Shown here one piece after another: positions 45,764 through 55,758 of a DNA stretch of 64,000 nucleotides. The position numbers and the translations under genes were made by a program. The notes beneath the pieces were generated by a model that saw nothing but the letters and a program-made list of their open reading frames with translations, made no database searches and was not told where the DNA came from. Origin of the DNA: Rhodococcus ruber NBRC 15591 (GTDB lineage Bacteria; Actinomycetota; Actinomycetes; Mycobacteriales; Mycobacteriaceae). The first letter of the stretch is position 1; every line of letters starts with the position of its first letter. Where the stretch lies: the NCBI RefSeq assembly GCF_001894945.1, contig NZ_BCXE01000001.1, positions 434,001 to 498,000 of the forward strand, in the 5' to 3' direction.

Positions 45764-47902
45764 CTAGAGGTCCATCAAGTGATAGTGGTCGCGGAGCGGG
45801 CGTAAGGTATCAAGCGTCTCCCTATAGTTCTCGGAGAGCTTCCCGAACTCGTTTGCGCGTTCAATCTCCCGAATAAGTAGCGCTCGCTCGACCTCGAAGT
45901 TGATCGGTGCCCCAGGCTTCGGCACGGCAAGATAGTCGAAGATCTCAGCGTGGTCCTTACCGTCAGCACGACGAAGCAATCGGCCACGCCGCTGGACGAA
46001 TTGTCGTGGATTGCTGCTGCTGGCCAAGAGATAGCCGACCTGGGCATCGGGTATGTCGACGCCTTCGTCCAGACATCGCATTGCGACGAGCGCTTGGAGG
46101 TCGTCGCCGGAACCGAAACGACGCAGTAGAACTTTCCGCTCGGCACGCGAGGTTTGAGAAATGTACTGGTGGGCGGAAATTCCGAGTTCGTGCCCCACCA
46201 TCTTCATTACGTCCACCAATTGATTCGGGCCGCGCTCGTCGCCCTGCGGCGTCGGCCGTCGTCCTTCTGCACAGTAGATGAGCTGAAACCAGGAATGGCG
46301 GTGAGCTGCCAAATCGGTGCGAAGAGCTGCAAGCTTGCCGGCTGCGTGGCCGGTCACGCCCGCGCGTTCACGGAGTAGATATCCGAGCGGCGAGTTCGGA
46401 TCGGCGTCATCCGGACTGTCACCCGCAGCGATGCACCGCGCAATCTTTGCTGTTAGTTCGGTGTAGAGCTCTGTCTCCTGGTCGTCGAGTTCGACCAGGC
46501 GCGGATGGTAGGTGTACCGGCACAGCGCACCCATGGTGATGGCTTCGCCGAGGTCCAACTCGTACACGACGGGACCGAAGTAATCGAACAGCGCTTTGGT
46601 GCCAATCTCGTCGTGCCATCGCTCGGGTGTCGCAGACAGTCCGAGTCGGAAAGTGGCATTGGCGGGGAGTGCGGCACTGTACCGAGTGGAACCGAGGTTG
46701 TGCGCCTCGTCAGCGATCACCATCAGTGGAAGCGGCAGCCGGCCCAAAATCTCCTGGAACTTCGGCCCGGAGAACGATGCGTTGGTCGCGATCAAGACAA
46801 CAATCGGTCGCTGTCCGAGCCGAGCCTGGCCGATCTGGTCCTCGACGCGTGGAACCCACCTGTTGCTGGACTCATAGACGGGGACGGGTGTAACGCCGAA
46901 AGCTTCGACATCGGTGACCCACTGATCGACGAGGTGTTGCAACGGTGCAAGGATGAGCAAGACCAGCGGCTGCTCCCGTTCACGCAGTACGTTTCCGACA
47001 GCAGTCGCAGCGAAGAGAGCGGTCTTCGTTTTTCCTGTACCGGTGGCCATGGCGAGAATGCCACGACCGCGGTTGCGCAGCCACGCCTCGACGGCAGAAC
47101 GTTGATACTCCCGAGGAGTCAATGCGGTCGGGGGAGCCAATCGTCTCGGATCCGCGACCACCTTCGGACGTTCTTCGAGGACGTCGTCGCGTTCCGGGAG
47201 GATGGCACTCGGACGTTCACGTCCGATTTGAATGAGCCGATCCCGAGCGACATCGGGAAACGGCTCGACGCTGAGAAATGGCGTCCGGTCTTCCCAAAGG
47301 TCATCGAAATCTGATTCGAGCCGAAGCGCGCGGGCACCATCGCTCTGGGTCCAACCGCGGTACACCTCAACGGACTCGAAGTTTGCCACGAGACCACCCA
47401 ACGTCTCGTTGCTACTCCCGGTAAATGCGACGAGATCACCGTACTCGTCACGGAACACGCCGATCTTCTCGTGGTAGATGCCGATTCGGTCGTCTCGGAC
47501 AACGAAGGCGAGTTTGACGTCGAGATGGCCGTCGGCGATCAGCCGGCCGACTTGCCCCAGTCCGTCCAGAACTCGGTCGTTCTCGATCCCTTCGAGTTCA
47601 CGGATCGTTGCGCGAGCGACGACGTCTCGGACCGAATAGCCGTGCGAAATATCCGCGATATCGCCTTCGTCAAGATGCGGCGAGGCGATGAGCCGCATCG
47701 AACCGCCACGTGCGACGAATCGCTCTATCCCGCGCGCGTAGAGTGCCAGGCTCGTCGACGTGAAATAGCCTACGGCGCGACTGTAGGTTGTTGCCGCACT
47801 GAATGCCTGCACGTAGAAGCGAGCAACGACGTCTTCACGGTCACTTCGGTAGCGGTCCTCGAGTCCAAGGGAGCGAAGCCCACGGCTGGCTTCGTGGGTC
47901 AC
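45764..47902 (-). CDS. PLD-SF2 helicase, phosphorothioation restriction enzyme type
   Basis: This 712-residue protein joins an N-terminal phospholipase D-type nuclease to an SF2 helicase. The nuclease has IYHEKIGVFRD near residue 142 and AFTGSSNETLGG, a single HxK half-site, suggesting it works as a dimer. The helicase has MATGTGKTKTA near 287, VIADEAHNLGS near 393, GLSATPERW, AMRCLDEGVDIPDAQVGYL and FVQRRGRLLRR near 640. This matches the family named DNA phosphorothioation system restriction enzyme. It probably cuts DNA lacking, or carrying foreign, phosphorothioate marks. The GTG overlaps the preceding stop by 4 bp. Confidence 0.88.
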   Translation of the reverse strand: MTHEASRGLRSLGLEDRYRSDREDVVARFYVQAFSAATTYSRAVGYFTSTSLALYARGIERFVARGGSMRLIASPHLDEGDIADISHGYSVRDVVARATIRELEGIENDRVLDGLGQVGRLIADGHLDVKLAFVVRDDRIGIYHEKIGVFRDEYGDLVAFTGSSNETLGGLVANFESVEVYRGWTQSDGARALRLESDFDDLWEDRTPFLSVEPFPDVARDRLIQIGRERPSAILPERDDVLEERPKVVADPRRLAPPTALTPREYQRSAVEAWLRNRGRGILAMATGTGKTKTALFAATAVGNVLREREQPLVLLILAPLQHLVDQWVTDVEAFGVTPVPVYESSNRWVPRVEDQIGQARLGQRPIVVLIATNASFSGPKFQEILGRLPLPLMVIADEAHNLGSTRYSAALPANATFRLGLSATPERWHDEIGTKALFDYFGPVVYELDLGEAITMGALCRYTYHPRLVELDDQETELYTELTAKIARCIAAGDSPDDADPNSPLGYLLRERAGVTGHAAGKLAALRTDLAAHRHSWFQLIYCAEGRRPTPQGDERGPNQLVDVMKMVGHELGISAHQYISQTSRAERKVLLRRFGSGDDLQALVAMRCLDEGVDIPDAQVGYLLASSSNPRQFVQRRGRLLRRADGKDHAEIFDYLAVPKPGAPINFEVERALLIREIERANEFGKLSENYRETLDTLRPLRDHYHLMDL

Positions 47903-50121
47903 AGCAGATCCAGGATGTCGTCGACATCGGCGGATCCGACGTCGAGGTGAGGTGGTTCGGTCTCCGCAGTCTTGAGCGTATCGCGTGACGTAAGCAAGAG
48001 TTCCGATATATCTGTGTCACCACGCTCACGATATGTGCCTATGAGGGAGGCAATTCCGGAAGACTCCGGAATACCGATTGCAGCGCAAAGGGTTTTATAG
48101 CTGTCGGAAGGAGTAGATTGTGGCGCGGCGCCGATGAGCGCAAGCGCATCCGTGAGAGGTTCGCCTATCGGTTCGCGCGCTTCCTCGACGGCGAAGGTCC
48201 GATCATCGTTGATGATCAGGAATACGTCAGCCCCCGCAGCGATATCGCGGTCCAGCAAGAAACGGCGGATTGTGCCGAAGCTCGGTTGAATCCCTGTCCA
48301 GGCCACCATCTGTGGCCCGAGCGGCGAATCGAGCTGCAGGGTCTGTCCCGGCTGTAAATCGAGGATTGCCGCAACCGCGGTGGGAGCTACCGAGCCGCTT
48401 CCGCGGAGATGGTCTTTGGTGACCTTCACGCGAATCGACCATCCTTTCGGACGGCGGAACATTCGGCGGGTTTGATAGGGCGTTTTTCGTACCTCACGAG
48501 GGCTGGATGCCAACTGCACCATTCCGTCGTCCGTCCCGAAGGGGGCGGAAGAGGCGTACGCGACAACACTGCTGGGGGAAACCGAGTAATTGCTGGTGAT
48601 TTTCTCTACCAAGGGATCGAGGGCCACACGTCCGCCACTGTTGGCCAGCTCTTCTCTGATCAGTGAGCGGATATCCGAATATGTGTCCAGGCCCCATTCG
48701 CTGAGTCCCCATCGGTCGCGGTCGACTCGTGTGAATCGATCGTCCTTTGCCAGGGCGTTTCGCAGTGACCGAACACTACGCTCCACAGCAAACCTAGCGA
48801 CGATGTCGTCAGATGAGAGAGGGGAGCCGGCAACCGACAAGATCGATGCCGCGTAGTCCTGTACTGACTGTATCCGCGTGAACACATGGCCACCATCGAT
48901 CAGGTAGCCGCAGTAAGCGAGCCATTCGGCGGTGATCGCGCGTTTGCGTTCCTCCGGCTCTATGTCGATGAAGTCGAGCGAGGCCAAGGGGGCTACTCCA
49001 TAGCTGTCGACGAATTCCTCGATCTGCGTAGCGGTTGCAGTCCTGGCGGCCTCGACCGTCGGGGAGGCGCACCAGCCGTCCTCGATTTCATATGAATCAT
49101 CGAGCCGGTCGAGTACTCGCCAGGCGGGTTGCTGGACAGTGTCGACGGTGTTCTTCAACGAGGGAATCTCCTCGAGGAATGCCGCGAGGGGAAGCACATC
49201 GTGAATCGTGCGTTGTGCGGCCTCGACCAACGACGCCAGTGGACCTCCGTCGGCGTCGCCCAATTCGGCAAGGAGTGCACTGCGCGCCTTGGATTCGACC
49301 TGTCGAACTCTCTCGCGTGTCACTCTGAGCTTCGACCCGATCGCATCGAGGGTGAGTGGTGAGTCGGCGAACATCCGATCGCGAAGAATGCCGACGGCTC
49401 GGTCATCGAGCCTCCGGATCGACCGATCCAAGATGCTTGCTGCGTCCGGTGCCCCCTCTGCGCCCAGAACGCCGCTACTTGTCAGAACCTCCAGCCGCTT
49501 TCTTGCGCGCACAACACTCTGAGGTGTGCCGATTGGGAGGGTTTGTGTAAGCAATGGGCTGTCGGGAAGCCCTACGAGGGCCAGCCACTGTGCGACGACT
49601 CGGAGATCGTCGATGGTCGACGCCTCGACGACAGGTTCCCTGGAGTCCTGTGCATTGCTTTCGGTGGCCGATACGCGAAGTACGTTCTCGTCCTCGGTGC
49701 CGGGCTCGGGCGCCATGGCGTCCGCAATGGCTTGGTCGGCGAGGATTTCGAGGACTGTGGAAACGGTGGCAGCGCCGAAGTTTCTCCAGTCGAGAATCTC
49801 CTCGACCGACAGACCAGCGATGTCTTCGACTGTGCGATACCCCCGCCTGGTGAACATGTTCAACCCTCGTGGCGGCAGACCCAAAGTGTCCAGGGACACA
49901 CCGGTGCCAGCCGTCGGAAACAACTGTGCGATTGTCCAGCGCGAGAGCTGAGACATGGCGATTTCCGCAACTGCCTCAAGATGTCGATGACGCTTGGACA
50001 CGTCCGGTCCGGAGGCAGGCTGGTTCCACCACGGTCCTAAAGAAGGATCAGCCGTCGACACGAGCCAAGGAAAGACGTCTAACCACGTTGCTGTATCCGG
50101 GTTACCTACCGACCCCGACAC
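47899..50121 (-). CDS. alpha-CTD-like plus sigma-region-4-like protein
   Basis: This 740-residue protein is not a known family to me. Residues 77-131 (LDTLGLPPRGLNMFTRRGYR, then TVEDIAGLSVEEIL) resemble the RNA polymerase alpha C-terminal helix-hairpin-helix. Residues 229-286 (RRLDDRAVGILRDRMF, LTLDAIGSKLRVTRERVRQ) match sigma-70 region 4. The rest holds winged-helix-like segments (LVEKITSNYSVSPSSVV) and a C-terminal mixed region. Sigma regions 2 and 3 are absent, so it is not a full sigma factor. The GTG at 50121 has GAGGAG six bases upstream. It heads the minus-strand restriction operon and overlaps the PLD-helicase gene by 4 bp. Confidence 0.8.
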   Translation of the reverse strand: MSGSVGNPDTATWLDVFPWLVSTADPSLGPWWNQPASGPDVSKRHRHLEAVAEIAMSQLSRWTIAQLFPTAGTGVSLDTLGLPPRGLNMFTRRGYRTVEDIAGLSVEEILDWRNFGAATVSTVLEILADQAIADAMAPEPGTEDENVLRVSATESNAQDSREPVVEASTIDDLRVVAQWLALVGLPDSPLLTQTLPIGTPQSVVRARKRLEVLTSSGVLGAEGAPDAASILDRSIRRLDDRAVGILRDRMFADSPLTLDAIGSKLRVTRERVRQVESKARSALLAELGDADGGPLASLVEAAQRTIHDVLPLAAFLEEIPSLKNTVDTVQQPAWRVLDRLDDSYEIEDGWCASPTVEAARTATATQIEEFVDSYGVAPLASLDFIDIEPEERKRAITAEWLAYCGYLIDGGHVFTRIQSVQDYAASILSVAGSPLSSDDIVARFAVERSVRSLRNALAKDDRFTRVDRDRWGLSEWGLDTYSDIRSLIREELANSGGRVALDPLVEKITSNYSVSPSSVVAYASSAPFGTDDGMVQLASSPREVRKTPYQTRRMFRRPKGWSIRVKVTKDHLRGSGSVAPTAVAAILDLQPGQTLQLDSPLGPQMVAWTGIQPSFGTIRRFLLDRDIAAGADVFLIINDDRTFAVEEAREPIGEPLTDALALIGAAPQSTPSDSYKTLCAAIGIPESSGIASLIGTYRERGDTDISELLLTSRDTLKTAETEPPHLDVGSADVDDILDLL

Positions 50122-50801
50122 ACTGTTCTCCTCACCCCTGGCCACAACCGGTACCTCTCCATCGGAACACGACGACCGATGCTCGCGAGCAGGCGGGGTA
50201 GCGAACCTCTGGTCAATAGACTTATTCCTTCGACCGTCTGTTTCGTTACGGATGCAGCGCGAACCGAGTCGTAGATTCGCAGGGTGCTTGGGTAATCGGC
50301 CGAAATGACGGGGTGTTTTCGAGCTGGCGGGGGCGCCAGAGCTTCGCCTGCCACGCAGAGCAAGGTTGCGCACCCTTTCGTGTTCGTGGCCTCCTTCGTT
50401 GCAGTTGGTAGATCTGCACTGCTCAACGGCGGGAAACGCGAAATTCTACGGTTGCCCCTCGCTCGTCGCGGAGGGTGTGCTCGGGCCGGAGGGGGATCGG
50501 TGTTGATGGGGGCGGGAGGGCGTATTCAGCTACCAGCTGCTGTGGCTACTCGCCAATTCGGGCACCGGCTGAGTGGTGTACGACATGGCTCGTCGATGTG
50601 TCGCTGCCGTCTTCGAGATAAGACATCGTAACGGCATTGCTGGGGCTCACGGCAAGACCGGTCGGGTAGACCAGGTCGGTGGAAGGCAGGACGTTCGAGT
50701 TCCATCTACCGCGAGGCGAACGACCTGCGGAGCGTCGCCTGCCGCGCTGGCGAACACCGGTGACCCGTCAGTGGCGGCTGCCGTATACCTAGAATCCGCT
50801 T
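50122..50801. other. 680-bp border region of the Dnd island
   Basis: This region separates the minus-strand restriction operon from the plus-strand lacI remnant. Overlapping open frames are Arg/Ala/Gly-rich and unrecognised. It should contain the restriction-operon promoter. No tRNA or attachment repeat was recognised, although an island edge is expected about here. Confidence 0.45.
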
Positions 50802-51854
50802 GTGGGCAACAAGTCGGTCACCAGCTACGACGTCGCACGCGCCGCGGGCGTGTCGCAGTCGACGGTGTCCCGCGCCCTGCGCGGCGACCCGCGCGTCATC
50901 GAGGAGACCCGCGAGCGCATCCAGGCCCTGGCGAAGGAGATGGGCTACGTCCCGCACATCACGGCCCGGAGCCTGATCACGCGGCGATCATCGTCGATCG
51001 CGGTGGTCAGCGGTGACCTGCGGAACCCGTCGTATCCGACGCTCGTGAATACGCTGCAGGACCGGTTCGCGCAGCACGACTACCGGGTGCTGCTGATGAG
51101 CGACCGGACCGAGGGGTCGTTGGAGAAGGACATCCTGGCACTGCGCGGCGGGCTGGTGGACGGGGTCGTGTTCATCTCGGCGCGGCTGGACTCGCCGATC
51201 GTGTCGGAGATGATCGACTGGAAGATCCCGCTGGTGATCCTCAACCGCGACGTCGACGGCAGCTAGGCCGGCCGGGTGGACCGGGTGACCTCGGACAACG
51301 TCGGCGGGGGCCGGCTCGTCGCCGACCACCTGATCGAGATGGGGCACCGGCGCATCGGGCTGATCTCGGGCCCGTTGGAGAACCCGAGCGTGAAGCTGCG
51401 TGAGACCGGCTTCCGGGAGGGGCTCGAAAGGCACGGCGTCTCGCTGGACGGGACGCTCGTCCACCGCGGCGCGGTGGACGCGAGGACCGGTTTCGAGGGC
51501 GGCATGGAACTGCTGAGCCGGCCGGACCGGCCGACGGCCGTATTCTGCGCGACGGACTACATGGCCTTCGGCACCCTCGACGCCACCAAGCGCCTGGGCC
51601 TGCTCGTGCCCGACGACGTGTCGATCGTCGGCTACAACGACCTCGACGCGTCGGGCTGGTCGATGTTCGACCTGACGACGGTGCGCCAGCCCCTCGAGGA
51701 CATGGCCTCGGCCGCCGCCGAACTGCTGCTCGCGCGGATCGACGGCGCGGCGGGCGCGCCGGTGCACCGGAACTTCGCCGTGGAATGGGTGCAGCGGGGG
51801 AGTGCGGCCCCCGTCGGCCACCTGGGACGTGCGCAGTCCGTCAAAGATCGTTAA
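50802..51854 (+). pseudogene. LacI-family regulator interrupted by amber stop
   Basis: The reading frame from the GTG at 50802 gives a complete LacI-type repressor. The HTH is SYDVARAAGVSQSTVSRAL, followed by VIEETRERIQALAKEMGYVP and a periplasmic-binding fold (IAVVSGDLRNPSYPTLV). A single TAG at 51264-51266 (after VILNRDVDGS) interrupts it. The same frame then resumes with DRVTSDNVGGGRLVADHLIE through VPDDVSIVGYNDLD to 51854. No shift is involved, so one base change would restore about 350 residues. It precedes the RutA-type operon and was probably its regulator. The truncated product keeps the DNA-binding domain but lacks half the ligand domain. Confidence 0.88.
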
Positions 51855-51906
51855 CCGGGGCAACAAGTCCGTCACCCACGGGCTCCGATCCGGCAATAAC
51901 TCCTGC

Positions 51907-51922
51907 ATACATTCGAAGTCAT
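51907..51922 (+). promoter_or_regulatory. shared promoter element upstream of rutA-like gene
   Basis: ATACATTCGAAGTCAT lies 60 bp before the rutA-like start and is found again, base for base, upstream of the ABC transporter genes. TACATT is a fair -10 hexamer and TTCGAA a palindromic core, so it may be a promoter, an operator or both. Confidence 0.6.
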
Positions 51923-51981
51923 AGCGAGCAGGGCAGTGTTGCCCCACCGCTTCATCGAATCCCCGCAGCTTCAGGAGCGAC

Positions 51982-53067
51982 ATGGAAATCGGCGTCTTCA
52001 TCCCCATCGGCAACAACGGCTGGCTCATCTCCAAGAGCGCCCCGCAGTACATGCCATCGTTCGAACTCAACAAGACGATCGTGCAGAAGGCCGAGAAGCA
52101 CGGCCTCGACTTCGCCCTGTCGATGATCAAGCTCAAGGGCTTCGGCGGCGAGACCGAGTTCTGGGACCACAACCTCGAGTCGTTCACCCTCATGGCCGGC
52201 CTCGCCGCCGTCACCGAGAAGATCAAGCTGTTCGCCTCCACCCCCATCCTCACCCTCCCGCCGGCCATGGTCGCCCGCATGGCGTCGACCATCGACTCGA
52301 TCGCCCCCGGCCGCTTCGGCGTCAACATCGTGACCGGTTGGGCGCCGAACGAATACACGCAGATGGGCCTGTGGCCGGGCGAGGAGTACTTCGGCTACCG
52401 CTACCAGCAGGCCACCGAGTACGTGACCGTCATGCGGCAGTTGTGGGCCGACGGCGTCAGCAACTTCAAGGGCGAGCACTACACGATGGACGAGTGCGTC
52501 CTCTCGCCGAGCCCCACCGGCGGCGCCGTGCCGATCGTCGCGGCCGGACAGTCCAAGAGCGGCATGAAGTTCGCCTCCGAGATGGCCGATTACAACTTCA
52601 TCATGGGCACGGGCATCAACACGCCCACCGCGATCTCCGACGCCACCGCCACCCTCGTCGAGGCGGCGAACAAGACGGGCCGCGACGTCGGCGCCCTGAC
52701 GCTGTTCATGATCATCGCCGACGAGACCGACGAAGCGGCACAGGAGAAGTGGCAGGACTACCACGACAACGCCGACCTCGCCGCCCTCGGCTACATGACC
52801 GACCAGTCCGCCGCCGACGCCACCGCCGACGACGTCTCGACCGCCAAGACCATCTCCCTGCCCGAGGGCGCGGTGAACTTCAACATGGGCACCCTCGTCG
52901 GCTCGTACGAGACCGTCGCGAAGATGCTCGACGAGGTCGCCGAGATCGAGGGCATCAAGGGCATCATGCTCACCTTCGACGACTTCGTCGAGGGCATCGA
53001 GAACTTCGGCACCCGCATCCAGCCGTTGATGAAGAGCCGCACCACCGTTCAGGCCGAAGCCGCCTGA
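51982..53067 (+). CDS. rutA: RutA-like flavin-dependent pyrimidine monooxygenase
   Basis: This 361-residue luciferase-like flavoenzyme resembles E. coli RutA over its whole length: [61 protein letters not shown], then INTPTAISD and [14 protein letters not shown]. RutA uses reduced FMN and oxygen to open the uracil ring between N3 and C4, giving ureidoacrylate. The ATG at 51982 has AGGAGCGAC upstream. The neighbours (amidohydrolases, flavin reductases, RibBA) suit this reaction, but RutC, RutD and RutE are absent, so the substrate may be a related heterocycle. Confidence 0.88.
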   Translation: MEIGVFIPIGNNGWLISKSAPQYMPSFELNKTIVQKAEKHGLDFALSMIKLKGFGGETEFWDHNLESFTLMAGLAAVTEKIKLFASTPILTLPPAMVARMASTIDSIAPGRFGVNIVTGWAPNEYTQMGLWPGEEYFGYRYQQATEYVTVMRQLWADGVSNFKGEHYTMDECVLSPSPTGGAVPIVAAGQSKSGMKFASEMADYNFIMGTGINTPTAISDATATLVEAANKTGRDVGALTLFMIIADETDEAAQEKWQDYHDNADLAALGYMTDQSAADATADDVSTAKTISLPEGAVNFNMGTLVGSYETVAKMLDEVAEIEGIKGIMLTFDDFVEGIENFGTRIQPLMKSRTTVQAEAA

Positions 53068-53140
53068 CCCCGAGCGGCGGGTGGGGGCGCGTGCCCCGAT
53101 CCGCGCCCCCACCCGCCACCCCACACCCGGAGGTTCCCTC

Positions 53141-54109
53141 TTGCATCCGCGCACCCTCGACGTCGCGATCGTCCAGGCCGGCGAACTCACCGAGGACCTC
53201 CTCGGCAACCTGGCCCGGCTCGCCGCCCTCGTCCGCACCGCCGCCGCACCCGACGCGACCGGCGCCGTCCCCGACCTGGTGGTGCTGCCCGAACTGATCA
53301 CCACCCCCTACTTCTGCACCAGCCACGACGTCGACCGCACCCCCTGGGCGCAGACCGTCCCCGGCGAGGCCACCACGCTGTTCGGCGACCTCGCCCGCGA
53401 ACTCGGCTGCGCCATCGCCTTCGGCATGTACGAGCGCACCGCGCACGACGTCACCCACAACTCCGTCGTGCTTGTTGACCCCGCGGGTGAGGTCGTCACC
53501 TGGCGCACCCCCGACGGCGGCGCAGTGCCCGCCTACCGCAAGCTGTCGCTGCCCGCGAGCAAGGTCGGCGACGTCGACATCGACGAGAAGTACCACTTCG
53601 CGCCCGGCCAGGCCCCGGCCACCGCCGACCTGTTCGGCACCCGCTTCGGCTGCGTGATCTGCTACGACCGCACCTTCCCCGAATACTGGGCCGTCGCCCG
53701 CGCATTGGGAGCCGAGGTCATGCTCGCGATCGTCTCGTCCCTCGGCACCCGCGAAGACCTGTTCCTCGCCGAGCTGCAGACCCGCGCCCTCGAATCGCAG
53801 ATGTGGATCGTCGCCGCCAACCGGGCCGGGCCGGAAACCCTTAACGGCGTGACCGTCGACTACTTCGGCCTCTCGTGCGTCATCGCCCCGAACGGCGAGA
53901 TCGTCGCGCAGGCCCCCGCGCACCGCGCGGGGGAGACGCTACGCTTCACCCTCGACCTCGACGCCGTCCCGGCCGTGCGCGCGGCCTTCCCGCTGGCCCG
54001 CGACCGTCGCCCAGACGTGCTGCGCCTGCTCGCCGACCTCACCGCCGGCACCGTCCGGCCCGCGCCGCTACCCCGGCCGAGTGCCCTGCCGTTGGAGGTG
54101 AGCGGGTGA
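53141..54109 (+). CDS. nitrilase-superfamily carbon-nitrogen hydrolase
   Basis: This 322-residue protein has the Glu-Lys-Cys triad of the nitrilase superfamily: Glu51 in LPELIT, Lys134 in AYRKLSLPA and Cys174 in GCVICYDRTFPEYW. It is probably an amidase or carbamoyl (ureide) hydrolase such as a beta-ureidopropionase-like enzyme, acting on a ring-opened product of the RutA-like step. The TTG start at 53141 is chosen because CGGAGG lies seven bases upstream and the first core strand (LDVAIVQAGE) begins at once. It overlaps the amidase gene by 4 bp. Confidence 0.82.
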   Translation: MHPRTLDVAIVQAGELTEDLLGNLARLAALVRTAAAPDATGAVPDLVVLPELITTPYFCTSHDVDRTPWAQTVPGEATTLFGDLARELGCAIAFGMYERTAHDVTHNSVVLVDPAGEVVTWRTPDGGAVPAYRKLSLPASKVGDVDIDEKYHFAPGQAPATADLFGTRFGCVICYDRTFPEYWAVARALGAEVMLAIVSSLGTREDLFLAELQTRALESQMWIVAANRAGPETLNGVTVDYFGLSCVIAPNGEIVAQAPAHRAGETLRFTLDLDAVPAVRAAFPLARDRRPDVLRLLADLTAGTVRPAPLPRPSALPLEVSG

Positions 54110-55758
54110 CCACCACCGACTATCCCGACCTCACCGCCGCCGCGGCCACCACCGTCGACGACCTGCTGCCGCAGGCCCGCGCCGACATGACGCCGCTGCT
54201 CGACGCCTCCCGCCTCACGCCGCTGCCGCCCGCCGCCCACGCGCCGGCCGCCGAGCCTGCCCACTCCGTCGCGCTGCTCGCCGCGAGCCACGTCCCGGTC
54301 CCGCCCCTCCCCGCCCCGGAATACACCCCGCGCACCGGCACGGCGCTGCACGACCTCGGCGTGCTCGATCTGCTCGCCGCCTACGCCGCCGGCACCACCA
54401 CGCCCACCGCGGTGCTTGCCGCGCTGCGCGCCCGCTGGGCCGACCCGGCGCTCGTCGGTGGGGCAATCCTCGCCGTCGTCGACGGTGCCGACGAGGCCGC
54501 CGCCGACTCCGATCGTCGCTGGCGTGACGGCACCGTGCGGCCGCTCGAGGGCGTCTTCTTCGGCGTCAAGGGCATCGTCGACGTTGCCGGCGCGCCCGTC
54601 ACCGCGGGCTCGCACACCACCGGCGACCGCATCGCCGGCACCGACGCGACGGCCGTCGCCCGGCTGCGCGCCGCCGGGGCCATCCCCGTCCTGATCACCG
54701 CGACCACCGAATTCGCGTGCGGCGCCCCGCACAACGCCCGCTACGGCGCCGTCACCAACCCGTGGGACCGCAGCCGCTGGACCGGCGGCTCGTCCACCGG
54801 CTCGGCCGGCGCCCTCGCCGCGCGCCTCGTCCCGCTCGCCCTCGGCACCGACACCGGCGGCTCGATCCGCGTGCCCAGCGCCCTGTGCAACCTCACCGGC
54901 ATCAAGCCCACCTACGGGCTCGTCCCGCGCACCGGTGTCGCGTCGCTGTCGTGGACCCTCGACCACATCGGGCCGATGGCTCGCTCCGCTGCCGACCTGC
55001 GCGTCGTCCTCGACGTCCTCGCCGGACCCGACGGCCTCGACCCCGCCGCGGCCCCCGACGCGGTGGCGCGGCAGGTGCAGGCCGGTCTCGCCGACCCCGG
55101 TACCCCCGGCGCGCCGTCGCTGGCCGGGGTGCGGCTCGGCGTCCCCACCACGTGGTTCACCAAGCTGTGCGACGCGGGCGTGCTGGCCGCGTGGGAGGCG
55201 GCCGTCGCCGCGCTGCGGGGCCTGGGCGCCGAGGTGGTGCCCGTCGACATCCCCGACGCCCACCGCCTCCACGACGACGTCACCATCGTGCTCACCTGCG
55301 AGCTCGCCGCCAACCAGGAGGGCGCCCTGGGGCGGTTCGCGCAGTACGACATCGGCACCCAGGTGCGCATCGCGCGCGGGCTGGTGCCGTCGGCGGTGGA
55401 CTACCTGCGTTCGCTGCGGCGCCGTGCCGGCGCCCAGCGTGCGACGGTGCAGGCGTTCGACGTCGCCGGGATCGACGCGTTCGTCACGCCGGGCATCGGG
55501 GCGACGGCCGCGCGGCTGTCCGACGTCACCGTCGAGATCGACGGCGTGCGCCACCCGATGCAGTCGATCGTCGGCCGCAACACCGGCCTGTTCGACTACC
55601 TCGGCCTGCCCGCGGTGATGGCCCCGGCCGGTTTCGTCGGCGGGCTGCCCGTCGGCGTGCAGATCGTGGGCCGGCCGTGGGCCGACGACACGTGCCTGCG
55701 CCTGGCGCAGGCACTGCAGGCCGTCACCGACATCCACGATCGTCGCACCGATGGATAG
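54106..55758 (+). CDS. amidase-signature family hydrolase
   Basis: This 550-residue protein carries the Ser-Ser-Lys amidase signature: Lys155 in FFGVKGIVDVAG, the cis-Ser region WTGGSSTGSAGAL and the nucleophile Ser253 in TDTGGSIRVP. SALCNLTGIKPTYGLVPRTG follows. An extra 100-residue N-terminal segment of Ala/Pro-rich character precedes the fold. Related enzymes include allophanate and N-carbamoyl hydrolases, so release of ammonia from an amide intermediate is likely. The GTG overlaps the previous stop (GTGA), and the 3-prime end overlaps the transporter gene by 8 bp. Confidence 0.85.
   Translation: MTTTDYPDLTAAAATTVDDLLPQARADMTPLLDASRLTPLPPAAHAPAAEPAHSVALLAASHVPVPPLPAPEYTPRTGTALHDLGVLDLLAAYAAGTTTPTAVLAALRARWADPALVGGAILAVVDGADEAAADSDRRWRDGTVRPLEGVFFGVKGIVDVAGAPVTAGSHTTGDRIAGTDATAVARLRAAGAIPVLITATTEFACGAPHNARYGAVTNPWDRSRWTGGSSTGSAGALAARLVPLALGTDTGGSIRVPSALCNLTGIKPTYGLVPRTGVASLSWTLDHIGPMARSAADLRVVLDVLAGPDGLDPAAAPDAVARQVQAGLADPGTPGAPSLAGVRLGVPTTWFTKLCDAGVLAAWEAAVAALRGLGAEVVPVDIPDAHRLHDDVTIVLTCELAANQEGALGRFAQYDIGTQVRIARGLVPSAVDYLRSLRRRAGAQRATVQAFDVAGIDAFVTPGIGATAARLSDVTVEIDGVRHPMQSIVGRNTGLFDYLGLPAVMAPAGFVGGLPVGVQIVGRPWADDTCLRLAQALQAVTDIHDRRTDG

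Noticed and set aside
47899-50121. true extracytoplasmic or group sigma factor
   Set aside because: Only a region-4-like HTH is present; no region 2 or 3 was found, and the protein is far longer than a sigma factor of those groups.
51276-51854. separate short sugar-binding-domain gene downstream of a short HTH gene
   Set aside because: Both parts are in the same frame with only one stop codon between them, so one interrupted lacI is the simpler reading.
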